Counted from the stretch's first letter, positions 1 through 12,800 are shown. The stretch: 64,000 bases of DNA from Rhizophagus irregularis (GCF_026210795.1 NC_089430.1:5084001-5148000); one strand, 5' to 3'. The notes: generated by a model not told the origin, from the sequence alone. Program-made: numbers and translations.

Positions 1-3000
1 TTTATTTATAATTTGGATTATAATGTGAGTGAAAAATAAAAATTGATTATAATAATTAATAACTAATAAAAAGAATATTAAAATAAGTATTAATTATCTA
101 CCAATTATTTAATTTTATTTTTTTGGCTGGATACTTTTTAATTATTTTGAACTGGTTCAGAATTTTAGGATTTTAATTATATAAAAACAAATGTTTATTA
201 ATAAATTATGCAAAATGTTTTGAATATGCAAAATAAAGATTTTATTAAAGTGCGAATATACAGAAGCAACAGGACTTTTAATTTTTTTAAAAAAGAAACT
301 TAGTATTTTCCTTGTCAAATCAAACATGATTTTTAAGGCAATTTAATGAATAAAAAGCTTACGCACAGCACATCTATACTTATCCTCTTTTTTGAGTTTT
401 TTTATCTTGATTACTTGATTTATCATGTTTTTAAGATGGTAAAGAAGTGACTTTAAATTCATATCAATTATTCTTGTATTATATAAATCGCTTATCTAAT
501 AAAAATCATAAATTTTCAATTTAATAACTCAATCTAATCTTGATCTCACATCCCATCCTAACCCTCGGACCCTAATTCCGCACCCTAATCTATATCTAAT
601 ACCATAACTTAATCTTACCTCTAATTTTGCACCTTAATCCATATTCCATACTCCTAATTCCTTACCAATATGTCATCATTATCTGTGGTATTTGATTAAA
701 GAGAATTTACAAGAGTTTGTGATAATTTGTAAATAAGTTGTAAGATATGAAAAAAAAATGAAAAAATAATTCGAGGGAAATGAGAAAGAAAAGATATGAG
801 AGTAAGATTCAAAAAAAAAAAAAAAAAATTTGTAGGAAAAGAAAAAATGAAAAATGTTTATAGAAAATTGAGCTATTATAGTGTCACATGAGATACTGGT
901 ATCCCTGGTACAAGTGTTCAAATTTACTTTTTTAAAATCATATTTATTCCAACTAAAAAAATCATACAATATATTTAAATAAAAAATATTTATTTCGATT
1001 ACATCATAACACTTGCCCGATCCAAACCTAAAAGGCAAAAGAACTGCTCGCCGTAGTACCGCAGCGTTGATCTAATCACTGATCCAAACCTAAAAGGTGA
1101 AAGAATGAAAAATGCCACGGGTTTAATAAATACTGGAATGAACAAAAAAAAAATAAAAATTTCAAAAAATATTAAAAATAAAATTCCGATATTGAAAAGA
1201 CTGGAGAACAAAAAAAAATAAAAAAAAAATAATTCAAAAAAATCTAATCTTACAAACCAGAAAATAAATTTAATAAAAGATAAAAAATCTGATTTAAAAA
1301 ACTGGAAGTTTAATAAAAATCCAATTTCTAAAAGACCGGAAAAATAAAAAGTTTAATAAAAAATTAAAAATCTGGTTTTGAAAAGATTGAAAGAATTTAA
1401 AAAAAAATCCGATTTATAAAACCGGATAATGGAAAGTAATTTCGGGTTAACTGTTATCTCAGTTTAGCCGTTAAAAACAAAACCAATCAAAGTTTAATTG
1501 GAAAAAACTGAAGAACCGAATAAAAAATTTATTAAGTAATTTCAGTTGGTTTAACCATTAAAGGAAAAACAGAAGGGAATAAAATTAAAAAAAAGTCCAT
1601 TCTACTACTGTAAAAAGAAATATGATTAAATAAGATAGACTTTTTTCGCAAAAAAAATTTATCAAGTCAAAAATTTCAATAGCCGGAATAAATTAAGGAC
1701 TGTCAGGACGTCCACATGACATTATAGCCGCGGAATAGATCGGGCGCAGACACATCATTTTCATGTTACACAATTCAAATTATTTATAGACCGCAATTTA
1801 AACGTGACAATCGTGACATTGATTATTTTTTATTATGTAATATAATAATTAACAATATTTTTTAATACTCAATATCTTAAATAATATCAACAGACGATGG
1901 TAATTTTAAGAAAAAAAATGAATAAATTCCAAATCAATTGTTATAATCCATTTGTAGAAGTATTGAAGTACATTATGTACTATTTTAATAATCATGTAAC
2001 TAATTGTTCTAACTCTTTTTTGCATAAAGACTTTCATCAAGGATAAGCTGTACTCCAATACAACAAGAGAGATTTGTTGATGTTACGTTGTTTGACTCTA
2101 ATTAATTTTTAAATTTGTAATACCTAACACAATCCCAAACCAAATAATTCTTTTCTGTTCCAGTCCCGATTTTAGGAATGCTCAGCACGTTAACATGGTT
2201 AAGGGTTCAATCATTATATACAGTATATCAAAGCAACTACAATTTTGAATTACATACATATTCTTGTAAATAGTGAATTCCTAATGGGAAAATACTCTTT
2301 ATTTTGAACGGTTTTGATGTTCTTAGTCTAAATTCCTATAAAAAAGTTGTCCAAACACTGTCATGATATTGTATGTTTTTTATGTGGTCGAAAATTCACA
2401 TTCTCTGCATCTTGTATTAAATTGTAACAAATATTGTATAATAACGTGGAAAATCGACCCCATTCCGAATATTTATCAGACAAACATTTTTTATAGGGAA
2501 TATGCAACTAAGATTCATGACAAATGTCTTTTCTTCCAAAATATACTTACAATCTGTACAATCTGTTCGTAAATGTGACCTCATTTGCTCTGAAAAGTAT
2601 AAGTAACAAGAAACAGAGTAAATATTCAGTAATCATATTTGTAACTTAAATTCCTCAATCTTACATTTCTTTATAAACTCTTGTTTATAGTCAATATAGA
2701 AACATAAGGTTACAAATTAAATTATTTCAAAAAAATGCTTAGAAGATTTAGTAAAAAGAAAGAAAATTTGAAAAATGATAAATTTGTTAAACATTGGGTC
2801 ATAATTATCTCATCGTCTGTTTTAAAAATTTATAAAAAAAAAAATTCAAAATCAATAAACTAAAAATACTATGATATAGGAATGAAACAAATAAGATCAT
2901 TTTGAAATTTAATTGAGTTATATTATTCATTTATCTATATTCTAAATTTTTTTCCCCGATTTCTAGTGAATTTTTCTAACTTTGACAAAAAATTAAAAAA

Positions 3001-4139
3001 CTTTTATTTATAAAATTATGAATATGAAAAACATGAAAAAAATTATTAACAATGAGTTATTGTCAAACATAAAAATTAATGTATTGTACATTATAAAGAT
3101 TCATATAATGTTTTTAGCTTTTTAGTAAATAATACGAGTTTAAAATTTGTAGTAATTTATCAGCAGCGAATATTAATGTTTAATCATGATGATCTTTTTC
3201 TCTCTTTTTTTTTTCTAATTAAAAATACAAAATATGATTAATTATCTATTAGTTATAGATATCAGGAATAAGCAAGCAATTGTAAATAAATTGGATACAG
3301 TTATAGAAAATATAAAATTATCATACTATTCCAATGATAGGTTCTACACGAAAAACTTGAATCCACTATTTTATCTTATTATGCGACCGTACTACTCAAT
3401 TGATAATAAAATCCTGTTATTTAATAAAAATCTTTAATCCATTTCCACATTTGTATGTTATTGACATTTTATTTTCTTTTTGTTTTCCATGTATCGCTGT
3501 TTTTTTTTAATTGGATTATTATATGTATTAATTACTGAACTATTGTCTGTCTTAATAATAATCATACTATTTTCTGAAATGCTTATATTTCAAGTGCTAT
3601 GTCGTTCGTATTATTAATAATTTTGACACTAAATTTTTTTGAAATTTTTTCCTTCCTTATCCATTCTAACTCAACCAATTCCTCTATTATTACTTTTAAT
3701 TGATGCATCCGTATAATAAAAATTATTGAATTCATCTATTGAATTAGACTCTGAATATCTCTAAGGTTTTCTCCATTTCGTTAAATTTTTTATCAAATAA
3801 TTTCCAACTTGTATTTTTATATAAAAGCCATCTAATTCTTTATACTTCACAGATTTTGTATATCTCAAACACTTCCCTTTTGCTCACGTCTTCTAACATC
3901 CACTTCTATCTGCTTCAGCAGTTATCTGTTTCCATGATTTAGTCAATTAACTGCGAAGTGACGTTAACTAATATAAATACCACTGTACAATATCTATATT
4001 ACCGTACGGATAATGCTCAAATAAACTATCGATATTCGATATTGTATGCAAATAAACTATTGATATCAATATTGTACGATAATGAAAATATCGGTCAAAT
4101 ATACTTTCTATATACAGTAATACTATATTAACAATTATT
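1..4139. other. AT-rich intergenic region, no supported gene
   Basis: No open frame here has the composition, motifs or splice structure of a gene; the longest frames come from A/T tracts. A direct repeat of about 25 bp (GATCCAAACCTAAAAGG and following) occurs at about 1018 and 1080. From 1240 to 1560 there is a degenerate repeat built on 'aaaaatctggttt..aaaaccgg' words. Nothing else is recognised. Confidence 0.6.
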
Positions 4140-6334
4140 TAATTCTAACAATTTCTTTTATACTTTGTAATATACTTAAAAATTTTATATTTGGAAAAGT
4201 TAATTAAATAACAATTTCAACAAATATTCTGTTAACTATGTTTATTTTTATTTATTTGAGTGTAGGATAGAAAAAATAAATAATGATGACATGATACATT
4301 AAATGAAAATTCCTTTTCAATAAAACTTTTTTCTGAAGAAAGTAATAAAATGTCATAATACAAAAAGAGTGTTTCCCAGTTAACCAGTTTTAATAAAAAT
4401 AATAAGTAAAGGATCGTAATATTTGTTAGATGTAAATTTACAATATCATTATATTGGTATGATAAAAACGCATAGTTTAGACCATAAATAAAAGGTATCT
4501 AATCTAAAAGTTTATAAGGAAGAAAGGATAAAGAGGAGCTTGAATCTATACAAGGTATTTTAAACAAAAGAGTCATGTAGGCTATTTTATGAGGAAAGTT
4601 ATTAAATTTTACATAATGATTTGTAATATTACTACATAAGGACCGAGTAATATATAAATAAGTAACATTATCGCACATCCCTATATCCCTATAGGATAAA
4701 TTTATGAGCTACTGGTTCTTTTTATATGAATTCGACCCTAACGGCGGATAAATTGAAAAATATCATCAGGCAGTAATATAATTATGGACATTTATTCCAT
4801 ATTGCATTATTGCAATATAATTTTAATAATTTTAAATTAGAAACAGATTATTAATTTATTACTCTACATTTTAGTTTAAAAAATTTTTATTTTGATTAAT
4901 GAATCGAGTAAATAAGATAAATGAATAAATACATACAAGTTAATCAATAAGGCTAATATAATTTAAAAATTTATCTAACATTATTTCTATTCTACTATTC
5001 TTCCATTTTATCGTTATATTTTATAGCTTTCAAGTTGCAATTCACTAATTGTTGAAAAGCAAAAAAAAGAAAAATAACCGCTTTTAAACTATAATAAAAT
5101 TTAAATTTTTTACCTTTCTACTGAAGATTAATGATAATTAAAATTTTAAACTATAATGGCGAAAAAAAAAAATATTCAAAAAATATAAAATTTTAAAATT
5201 TAACAATAACCAATATAACAAATGGTTATAATTAGTTTAAATTTTTTCTTTGCCTGCTATCCTGATCTAAAAAATGAACAAATAAAATAAGTATATTACA
5301 CTTATGGTAGCCTCGTTTTCTATTTATATTTTAAAAATAGTTACCATTATTACTAATGTTCAGTTGAGAAATATCAATTTGTAGAGATTCTATTTAATAA
5401 ATAAAAAATTAATACTATTTTTAGATGATAATTTGAATATTTTTTTATTAACGGATACCTGAAGAATTCATACTAGTCATATCATCATTCTTTTCGTAAG
5501 ATACATAGGAATTATTTGGTTCAGGAAAATTATTATTATCAATTTGTAAGGATCCTATTTAATGAATTAAAAATTTATTAATATATTTATAATTGATTTA
5601 ATTAATTTTCCTTAAAAATATACCTGAAGATTTCATTTTATTAATATTATTATAATTTTTTTCATAGCTATCATTAGAATTTTCTTCATTAAAATTATTA
5701 TTTTCCAATTGAGAAATATCAATTTGTAAGAATTCTATTTAATGAATTAAAACAATATTAGTATTTTTTACAATTAATTAATTAATTTGAAATTTTTTTT
5801 ATATAACCAATACCTAAAGATTTCATGCTAATTATATTATCCTCAACTTTGTAATAATCACCAGAATTTTCCAGCTCAGGAAGACTACAAAAATTAAGCA
5901 ATCTACTGGTATAAATAGCTTCTGAATGGGTTTCATATGATATTCCTAAATTTGTTGATAATGCACTGCTAGTTTGTAACATATTATTAATTATTTTTGC
6001 TTCATTAATTTGTTTTCTTATTTCTGAATAAGGATTAATATACTATCTACTATCATCTTGTGATTCAAATGATTCTCTAAACCATTGACTTAAAGTTTTT
6101 TTAATTTCTATTGCATTTGGTCGATTTAATGGATTTGCATCCAAGCATCTTTTAATTAAATGCACAATCAATTGGGGTACTTTAGTATTAAACCTTGGTC
6201 GAAGTCCCTTACAAATTCTTATTGCTAAATTATTATTGTGACTCATATTATAATAAGGAGGTAATCCGGAAATTACTTCATACATTATTATACCAAAACT
6301 ATAAATATCTGCAGCTTTGGTATAATTTTGCCCA
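4140..6334. repeat. Partial duplication of the kinase locus, with an internal inversion
   Basis: 4740-6334 is colinear and clearly similar to about 47980-49530, the 3' flank and C-lobe exons of the large minus-strand kinase gene, introns included. By contrast 4140-4560 matches 47520-47870 only as its reverse complement; shared words include the 'gataaagaggagctt' and 'aaataaataatgatgacat' regions. The duplicated block has therefore been rearranged near 4560-4740. It ends abruptly at about 6334 inside the kinase domain, just before the hairpin insertion. Confidence 0.75.
5353..6334 (-). pseudogene. 5'-truncated TKL-type kinase pseudogene (C-lobe and tail)
   Basis: Reading on the minus strand from 6334, the sequence encodes the kinase C-lobe: 'GQNYTKAADIYSFG', then 'YEVISGLPPY', then 'RCLDANPLNRPNA' with the subdomain XI arginine. 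It lacks the N-lobe, the HRD loop, the DFG-equivalent and the APE. An in-frame TAG at about 6043 interrupts the tail, which then continues as '...STNLGISYETHSEA'. Three small tail exons follow at about 5734-5627, 5559-5459 and 5388-5353, each starting with a variant of ESLQIDISQL, the last ending in a stop. The exon-intron layout matches the gene ending at 48569. It is a dead segmental copy. Confidence 0.85.
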
Positions 6335-6395
6335 TAGAATCTATATAAAAAGTGAATCGCAGTACCGCAACTCACTTTTTTTATATAGTAGAATC
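6335..6395. mobile_element. Tiny hairpin insertion with a 7-bp direct repeat
   Basis: 6342-6388 is an imperfect palindrome with arms TATATAAAAAGTGA and TCACTTTTTTTATATA and a 16-nt centre. It is flanked on both sides by TAGAATC (6335-6341 and 6389-6395), which looks like a target-site duplication. It sits exactly where the kinase homology stops. It may be a minimal foldback element or a repair scar. Confidence 0.45.
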
Positions 6396-6508
6396 AATAG
6401 TTTCAGGTCAACAGGTCAATCAGGTCAGGTCAATCTTCATACCTGACCTGAATTTTTTTCAAAAATCTCATACCTGACCTGAATTTGGCTGACCTGTTCG
6501 GAGCTCTA
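6396..6508 (-). mobile_element. Solitary hAT-like end with GGTCAG subterminal repeats
   Basis: Read on the minus strand, the piece begins at 6508 with TAGAGCTCCGAACAGGTCAG and continues with repeated CAGGTCAGGT-type words, a layout typical of hAT subterminal transposase-binding repeats. A related end lies at 11520 (AGAGCTCTGAACGGGTCAGG). The TIR also resembles that of the element at 21321 (TAGTGCTCC). No second TIR or 8-bp duplication is visible, so it is a truncated end at the junction between the kinase fragment and the Plavaka-like gene. Confidence 0.5.
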
Positions 6509-7673
6509 ATTCGTGTTAATATATTTAAAGCATATTGATAAAGGACTTGCTTGGCTAACTGAAAACTCTTTGACCTCTTTTGTGAAATATCTTTTGCCTT
6601 TAGGATCAGCAGATAACCCAAAAGTATTTTGGCATCAGGCCTATTTCTGCGCCAACTAACAATATTACCAAGTGTCAAATAAATGGGATGTTCGCTGGTC
6701 TTTCCTAAGTGATCACGTGTCATAGCATCCGAATATAAAATTACTGACAATACATTTGCACCATTAGGAAATGATTTTTGGACTCTTTCCCACCATTGTC
6801 CATTATATTGTTCATTATATATTCTTTCTCCATTATGATTTAATAGTGTAAATTTAAAAGTACAATGGGCAAATATATCCTTATTGCTCATTTGCTCAAC
6901 AATTCCTTTATAACATCAAAAATTGGACGATAATAAAGATAATAAGTTTCTTGTTTATATGTCATGATAGGCGCTTTTTTAAAAGAAATATGTGGTACAA
7001 CAATTTGATCCAACAATTGACAACCTTTTTTTACCGACGTAGGTAAAATTACATTATCGTGGCAAATCTTTTTTGAAAATTTAAGTATATCGTTACCACA
7101 TGCATCAGACAAATTCCATTTAGTAAGCAACTCCATAAAATTTCCAAACTCTTCGCTTGGAAATTCTGGTATATTTGTTACTCTAATATCAAGAGATTTG
7201 AAGGTTGGGATTAGTTCAACGTCAATTAGTGAATATTCAATTTCAATGTCTCTTGATTTATCAATCACTTCCTATATATGGATGTTAATATACAATAAAT
7301 ACTTGATAAATTTGTCGGTTGCTTTCTATATATAGACATATATAGACGCACACAAAAGTATAAATTATTTTAATTTCATTTAATGTTGATTTCTCACCTC
7401 TTCTTTCTCTTCTTCCTCTTCTTCTTCCTCTTCCTCTTCATAGCTCACCTCTTCTAGTCATTCATCATTATCGCTCTCTTCCTCTTCTTCTTCCCCTTCA
7501 TCTTCCCCTTCCCCTTCCCCTTCCCTTCCCCTTTGTAGTTTACATCCTCTAGTACTTCATCATTATCTTCCCTTTCTTCTTCGTAGTTCACATCCTCTAG
7601 TACTTCATCATTATCTTCACTTTCTTCTTCGTAGCTTACCTCCTCTTGTACTTCATCATTATTAGTACTCCCC
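6509..7673 (-). pseudogene. Plavaka/KDZ-type transposase relic, main part
   Basis: The minus-strand coding sequence runs from an acidic repeat-rich exon (7673 to about 7399), through a probable intron (about 7398-7275), into frames at 7274-6888 and 6891-6509. The second frame has 'GQWWERVQKSFPNGANVLSVILYSDAMT' (spaced W-W, then the catalytic-region 'YSD') and 'YLTLGNIVSWRRNRPDAKILLGYLL', which I recognise as the core signature of fungal Plavaka transposases (KDZ/CACTA-related). A frame change near 6890, a TGA in the acidic repeat and loss of everything beyond 6509 make it a relic. Its zinc-finger N-terminus lies 13 kb away at 20515-20708, on the other side of the nested insertions. Confidence 0.7.
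7399..7673 (-). repeat. Coding minisatellite (acidic repeat, about 48 bp)
   Basis: Units of about 48 bp at 7536-7660 encode, on the minus strand, variants of EESEDNDEVLEDVNYE. The array degrades toward 7399 into a GAA/GAG-rich stretch with an apparent frame slip and a TGA. It belongs to the low-complexity linker of the Plavaka-like transposase and joins in frame with the 20515 end when the insertion is removed. Confidence 0.75.
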
Positions 7674-8229
7674 CTCCACTGGTAAAAAAATGGTCTATCC
7701 TACACATATCCTACACATATCTTACATATATCGGGTACTCAAAATGTAGAAAATCATACACAAATAATACACATATCATACACATATCCACTAGTCGAAA
7801 TAGGAATATTTGACCTCTAAAAAATTCAGCCTAAATTCGGCCAATTTTAAAAAAAATCGACCTAAATTAGTAATGATATACAATTCAATCTATATTCGAC
7901 TCTGATTTGATCCTGCAGAATGATGGTCGAAATGCGTATAATAAAATTAAACTATATTCAACCTAACAGAATAATGGTCGAACTATAACTTTTTTTTTAC
8001 AAAAAATATAAAAAATAATGGCCGAATTGCATGCTTTTTTTATTCACTTTTCTAGATAAAATAGTGGTTATACTATATTAATAATACTAAATATAATAAA
8101 AAAATAATTTGTTAAAAAATGTTTTGAAATTCGAATTGGTGTAAATACCAGTTCGAATGTTATATTAAATCAACGCAAATGGAACTTTCTATTTATAGGA
8201 ATAACGGCTAAATATTCCCTGGCATTAGA

Positions 8230-10930
8230 TCAATCCGATTTTTTGTATTTTACAGGTATAAACTGACCTAAAATATTGTGTATCAGGATTATATTGTCTC
8301 TACTGCTTGGGTAGAAACTATCTTTCCATAATTCGATGTTGCAAGTTTCGACATCATCGTCAATACTGAAATGGAATCGAGATGTCAAATTTGCCAGTTT
8401 GTACCATTTGATGTAAGCCAATTTGTGTGTCAAATTACGGGAAGATAAATGAACGCTATGTTCGAAAAAAAATTGGATTTGACCTGGGTAAGTATCAACG
8501 CTATTCCCATCACGATTAATAAATTTAGCTAAGACGAATGAGCTCTTAATATGTCGTGTTGCAGCAGCAGATCCAAAAGTTTCTGCACAGATTTGACATC
8601 TTCCATATCGATTCGCTCTGTTGATAATGATCGTTGAATTGGGTAAATTTTCCGTGAACGGTTTTCTGAATATAGAATCTACATATGTATCCTCGTAATA
8701 TTCGATAAGTAAATCGAAGATTTGTTCCTCAAGATGAATATCTTTGGATTGCGGTGCTAAAAATTTACCCGGAAATTCCTCACAACCAGTAATTGGTGAC
8801 TCCGATATATTTCTGGAATTCATCAAAAATCGATACATTTCATCTGTTGGAAATTCGGAAAGAGAACTGACAGAAGGTCGTTTATCGAGTAATTCCAGTC
8901 CTATTACTTCTGAACTTGAACTATTAATAATATCATTTATTTGCGCTTCGGTCATCAATTGACGCATTAGTTCAGGTTCGATTTGGTGGTGGCTATTAGG
9001 CAAAGATCCTAATAAATAATTTATTATTAATCTTTGCTAAATAAAATAATATAATTCGAAAAATTGACACAATTAAATTTGAATTACCTAATAAGCCATT
9101 CATTCGATTAAAGCTAAAGCACCAGAACGAATACAGAGGTCCGTAATCGTAAGAGCACTCGCATAGATGTAATGATAGGTGGAGGTTTGGCGTTATTTTT
9201 TCTTCGCCATAGCATTCTTCGATCAATTTAATTATCTTTATCAAAAGTTCATGGGCTTCTTTCATATCGTTAATCTCCACAATTCGTCTAACCAAAATCG
9301 TACAAACTCTTACGAAATACGTAAGAATTTTGCGATCTTTACCCGGAAGATGATTCCATAAAGCAACAGTGGCATATATTAGGAAAAAGTTGCGCCATTG
9401 GTCAGCGGTAAAGTTAGAAAACCCTTCACCACAATGGATTTTACCAGGAATTCGTCCCAAATCTGATGGTACTTTAAATTCGTTTATTTTCTTTTGAATT
9501 GATTGAAGATCTTTTTCTGTTAATACACCTTCGTCAATCCATATTCGTTTTGTTATCCATTTAGAGATTCCTAGAAAAAGGCAATGCATCGGATCTACAA
9601 CAACAAAACGAATCGGATCAAAATACGGCAGTCTTAATATTTCAGACCACCTTACGCCATTCTCCTTGACAAATCTCTCTCTTTCTGCGTTAGATTTGCA
9701 TCGTCGCCATTCTAAAGCCTTTTGACAATGCTCGACTGGATCTTTCATGATAAACCAGTTGCTCATATCCGCCATACCACCAAAATTGCGATTATTGGCC
9801 CTTTTTCGCATCGATGGCATGATGCAAGGGCAGAGATGTGCCCGCATAATTTTCGAGCTCCAGGAATATCGCACGAAGCAATTATTAATGCAGCTCGAAT
9901 ATCTTTGCCATTTGGACATTCATAAGTGCGATTAAGAATCACACCTTCCCAAAGTGATTCTAATTCCATGATTATTGGTGAAAGGTAATGATTTACTCTA
10001 TGTAATTTAACCTCATTGGGCCCTGGTAATATGCCGAGTATAAGCATATTTTTAGGCTTAAATCGAACATCCCAAAGTAGATTACATATTATTGCGTATA
10101 TTACACCTGTACTGTAAATCGTTCCTTCGTACGGATGGAACCAATCCAAATTTATCATTAATCCTAGATGAGTATCAGTCTTGTCCGGTCGGAAAAAGTT
10201 ATTTGACCCTTGTTCGTTTGATTCCTTAAGATTTTGCCAAATTTGCCCGTCGTATATGTCTGATAAAACATTATCAATTACTGAACAACGAGTCCAATGC
10301 CGCAATAATTCTTCAAATCCTGGTCGCTTGAACATACTAGAAAGCTGCTGTTGTATACTCGAGACCGGATAAATTAATTCAGGAACAATTGATATACTAT
10401 TATTTAAAGAAATTTTTTTTCCTAAAGGAGTTTGACATTGCTTTAATCTCTTTGTGGCCGAATTTGGAAATTCGACATGGCTGCATTTCATAATAGTATT
10501 ATCATCATTTGATATTATATCCTTTTTTTTGTATAATTTGTGGCATTTTTGGCAAGCTGCAAATTGCGTAAATCGATCGATAAGTCCTAACGCTTTTCTT
10601 AACATATATAATGAATTTGGAAATGATTCGGGATTGATATTTTTACACACTTTCAATATTATTTTAATAAATTGTATTAATTCTTCAATTGCGGTATTTG
10701 GTATATTATGACTCGACCTGAACTTCATAATCCAAATCAAAATCCCCTTAATTAGTTCATCTGTTGGTAATTCTGAAATATTCGGTGTGTCTGAAATATC
10801 TGGTATGTCGAACATAGGATGAGAATAATTCTCAAAATTACTTGAAAATTCGTTATCATCATTATTAGGAGAATCTTCTTGTGCCGAAGATTCACTAGTG
10901 TAGATATCATCCGTGTCATATTCAGTTGAT
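8230..10930 (-). pseudogene. TNP2-like CACTA transposase, central and C-terminal part
   Basis: The frame is open upstream of 10815 to the insertion at 10930 and runs through a CxxC segment (CQKCHKLY), 'LDWFHPYEGTIYSTG' with the putative first catalytic Asp, 'GILPGPNEV', 'CHRCEK', then 'VDPMHCLFLGI' (second Asp) and 'FWCFSFNRMNGLLG'. A one-base loss in an A-run (T-run 9802-9806 on the plus strand) breaks the frame at CHRCEK. The intact paralogue has FERMNG where this copy has FNRMNG, so the likely third catalytic acid is also lost. An intron at 9087-9009 (GTAATT...TTTATTAG) joins the last exon (9008-8230). The TNP2/Transposase_21 assignment is from motif recall. This copy is dead. Confidence 0.85.
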
Positions 10931-11279
10931 TCACACTGGTCAAAATCTATGCTATCGGGTATATATCGGGCACCTATATATCGGTGACTAATCAGATATA
11001 TATCGGGTATTTACATATATCGGGTACATATCGGGTACCCAATATGTCACCGATATATACTGGTATATTTCGGGCACCTATATAATCAGATATATATATA
11101 TTTCTAATATATATCGGGTACTAATATTTGTATGATACATTTTGATATATCGATATCGATATTCTATTAGTAGAATTTGATAATCTAAATTTGATTAACC
11201 GTCATACCGGTCGATCAATCTATTTTTAATAAAAAAAAATTTCATATTCCTTTTATATCCTTACCTCTATTTTTTTAAG

Positions 11280-11500
11280 TTGCCAGACTCTTTGAACGAA
11301 CCTGGGCTTTGGAATGTAAGTTGGAAAGATGCGGATTATTTTAATATTAAAGAAACGTTACTAATGTTTCTTTCTCTTGTTTTTTTAGGTTTTGGACTCC
11401 TTGGACTATCTCAAACTTTAGAATGTAAGTTGGAAAGGTGATTATTTTAATATTAAAGAAACGTTACTAACGTTTCTTTCTCTTGTTTTTTTAGGTTGCC
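11280..11500 (+). repeat. Intron-like tandem array A (two units)
   Basis: Two 'introns', 11316-11388 (73 nt) and 11425-11494 (70 nt), each begin GTAAGTTGG and end TTTTTTTAG. They alternate with 36-nt 'exons' at 11280-11315 and 11389-11424. Each intron carries a hairpin with arms AAAGAAACGT and ACGTTTCTTT (one arm imperfect in the first unit); loop and arm together read TACTAAC or TACTAAT, a branch-point consensus about 25-30 nt before the AG. The exon-like segments share 'ggactcctt' and 'gaacctgg' words with array B. No coding potential is evident. Confidence 0.75.
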
Positions 11501-11519
11501 GGACTCCTTGGAGTGAGCG

Positions 11520-11640
11520 AGAGCTCTGAACGGGTCAGGTCAGGTCGGGTAACCTATTCTGACCTGACCTGACCCGTCTGACCTGAAAATATTCAGGTTA
11601 ATTCAGGTCACTTCGGGTAATCAGGTAACCTGAAATTTTT
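11520..11640 (+). mobile_element. hAT-like end with GGTCAGG subterminal repeats
   Basis: AGAGCTCTGAACGGGTCAGG begins at 11520, directly where array A diverges from its repeat consensus, and is followed by repeated (C)AGGTCAGGT/ACCTGACCTG words to about 11640. It matches the solitary end at 6508. No partner TIR or 8-bp target duplication was found, so only one end is supported. Confidence 0.5.
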
Positions 11641-11829
11641 ACATGAAAAAAAACTCCAATAGTATGTTATTTATGTATACAATTTATAAAATTATTTATA
11701 TTTATTTTAAATACATTTTATTTTTGAATACATTTATTATTTTACATTAATTTGTTGTTAATAGTTTGGAACAATGTTCCAGTTGGTTCGATTCCAATAA
11801 ACAACTATTAAAACTTAATAGAGAAAAAA

Positions 11830-12800
11830 AAAGAAACGTTAAAACGTTTCTCAAAGTCAATTTCAAACGCCACCCTTAAAGAAATGTTTGCCCATTCAAA
11901 GTGTCATTCCAGCAAGCTAAACCCTACAAGGATCAAAAAAAAGAAACATTAGTATGTTTCCATCTTTAATATCAAAAGAATTCCCTTCTCCCGGTACCTT
12001 TGCTGCATAAGTTCAGATTCGTAAGAGTCCGGCGTCCTACAAGAGAAAAAGGAAAGAAGCATTAAAAATGTTTCATAATTACAAAACACCACTCTCCCCT
12101 TCCCTTATTCCTTACATTCAAAGTCCGGGTTCGATTTGTTTCCAAGAGTCCGGTGTCCTAATCCTACAAAAAAAATAAAGAAAGAAACGTTAGTACGTTT
12201 CTTTAATATTAAAGAAAAAATTCCCCATTCCCTATTCCTTACATTATCCAAGTCCAGGTTCGTTTTCAAGAGTTTGGCATCCTAGTCCTACAAAAAAAAT
12301 AAAGAAAGAAACGTTAGTACGTTTCTTTAATATTAAAGAAAAAATTCCCCATTCCCTATTCCTTACATTATCCAAGTCTGGGTTCGTTTTCAAGAGTCCG
12401 GCGTCCTAGTCCTACAAAAAAAATAAAGAAACGTTAGTACGTTTCTTTAATATTAAAGAAAAAATTCCCCATTCCCTATTCCTTACATTATCCAAGTCCG
12501 GGTTCGTTTTCAAGAATCTGGCGTCCTAGTCCTACAAAAAAAAATAAAGAAAGAAACGTTAGTACGTTTTTTTAATATTAAAGAAAAAATTCCCATTCCC
12601 TATTCCTTACATTATCCAAATCCGGGTTTATTTTCAAGAGTCCGGCATCCTAGTTTTACAAAAAAAAGAAAGAAACGTTAAAAATGTTTCTTAATTACAA
12701 AACAGTAACCCTGGCCTCCTTCTCTCACATTACCTTTATTGTGTAGGTACAGTTCGTCCTGGTCTCTAAGGGTCCGACGTTCTACAAAAAATAAGAGTCC
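11830..12800 (-). repeat. Intron-like tandem array B (about eight units, minus strand)
   Basis: On the minus strand, units of about 120 bp alternate a 45-48 nt exon-like block with a 75-79 nt intron-like block. Clear introns are 12532-12610, 12412-12486, 12288-12366, 12164-12242 and 12037-12115; clear exons are 12487-12531, 12367-12411, 12243-12287 and 12116-12163. Each intron starts GTAAGG and ends TTTTTGTAG. A perfect 10-bp stem (AAAGAAACGT/ACGTTTCTTT) has loop ACTA, so loop plus arm reads TACTAAC, about 23 nt before the AG. Outer units are degenerate; one near 12656 has lost its AG. The unit is homologous to array A but inverted relative to it. Confidence 0.8.

Noticed and set aside
540-665. 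Telomere-like CCCTAA words
   Set aside because: Only a few imperfect 'ccctaat' words with irregular spacing; not a telomeric array.
679-1211. Phe/Ile-rich minus-strand open frames
   Set aside because: Produced by A/T homopolymer runs; no motif, splice structure or composition of a gene.
11775-11810. tRNA T-arm-like GGTTCGATTCC
   Set aside because: No matching acceptor, D or anticodon arms can be built around it.
11820-12800. CRISPR array
   Set aside because: The repeat unit (about 120 bp) and spacer structure do not fit CRISPR, the genome is eukaryotic, and the blocks are explained by intron-like tandem units.
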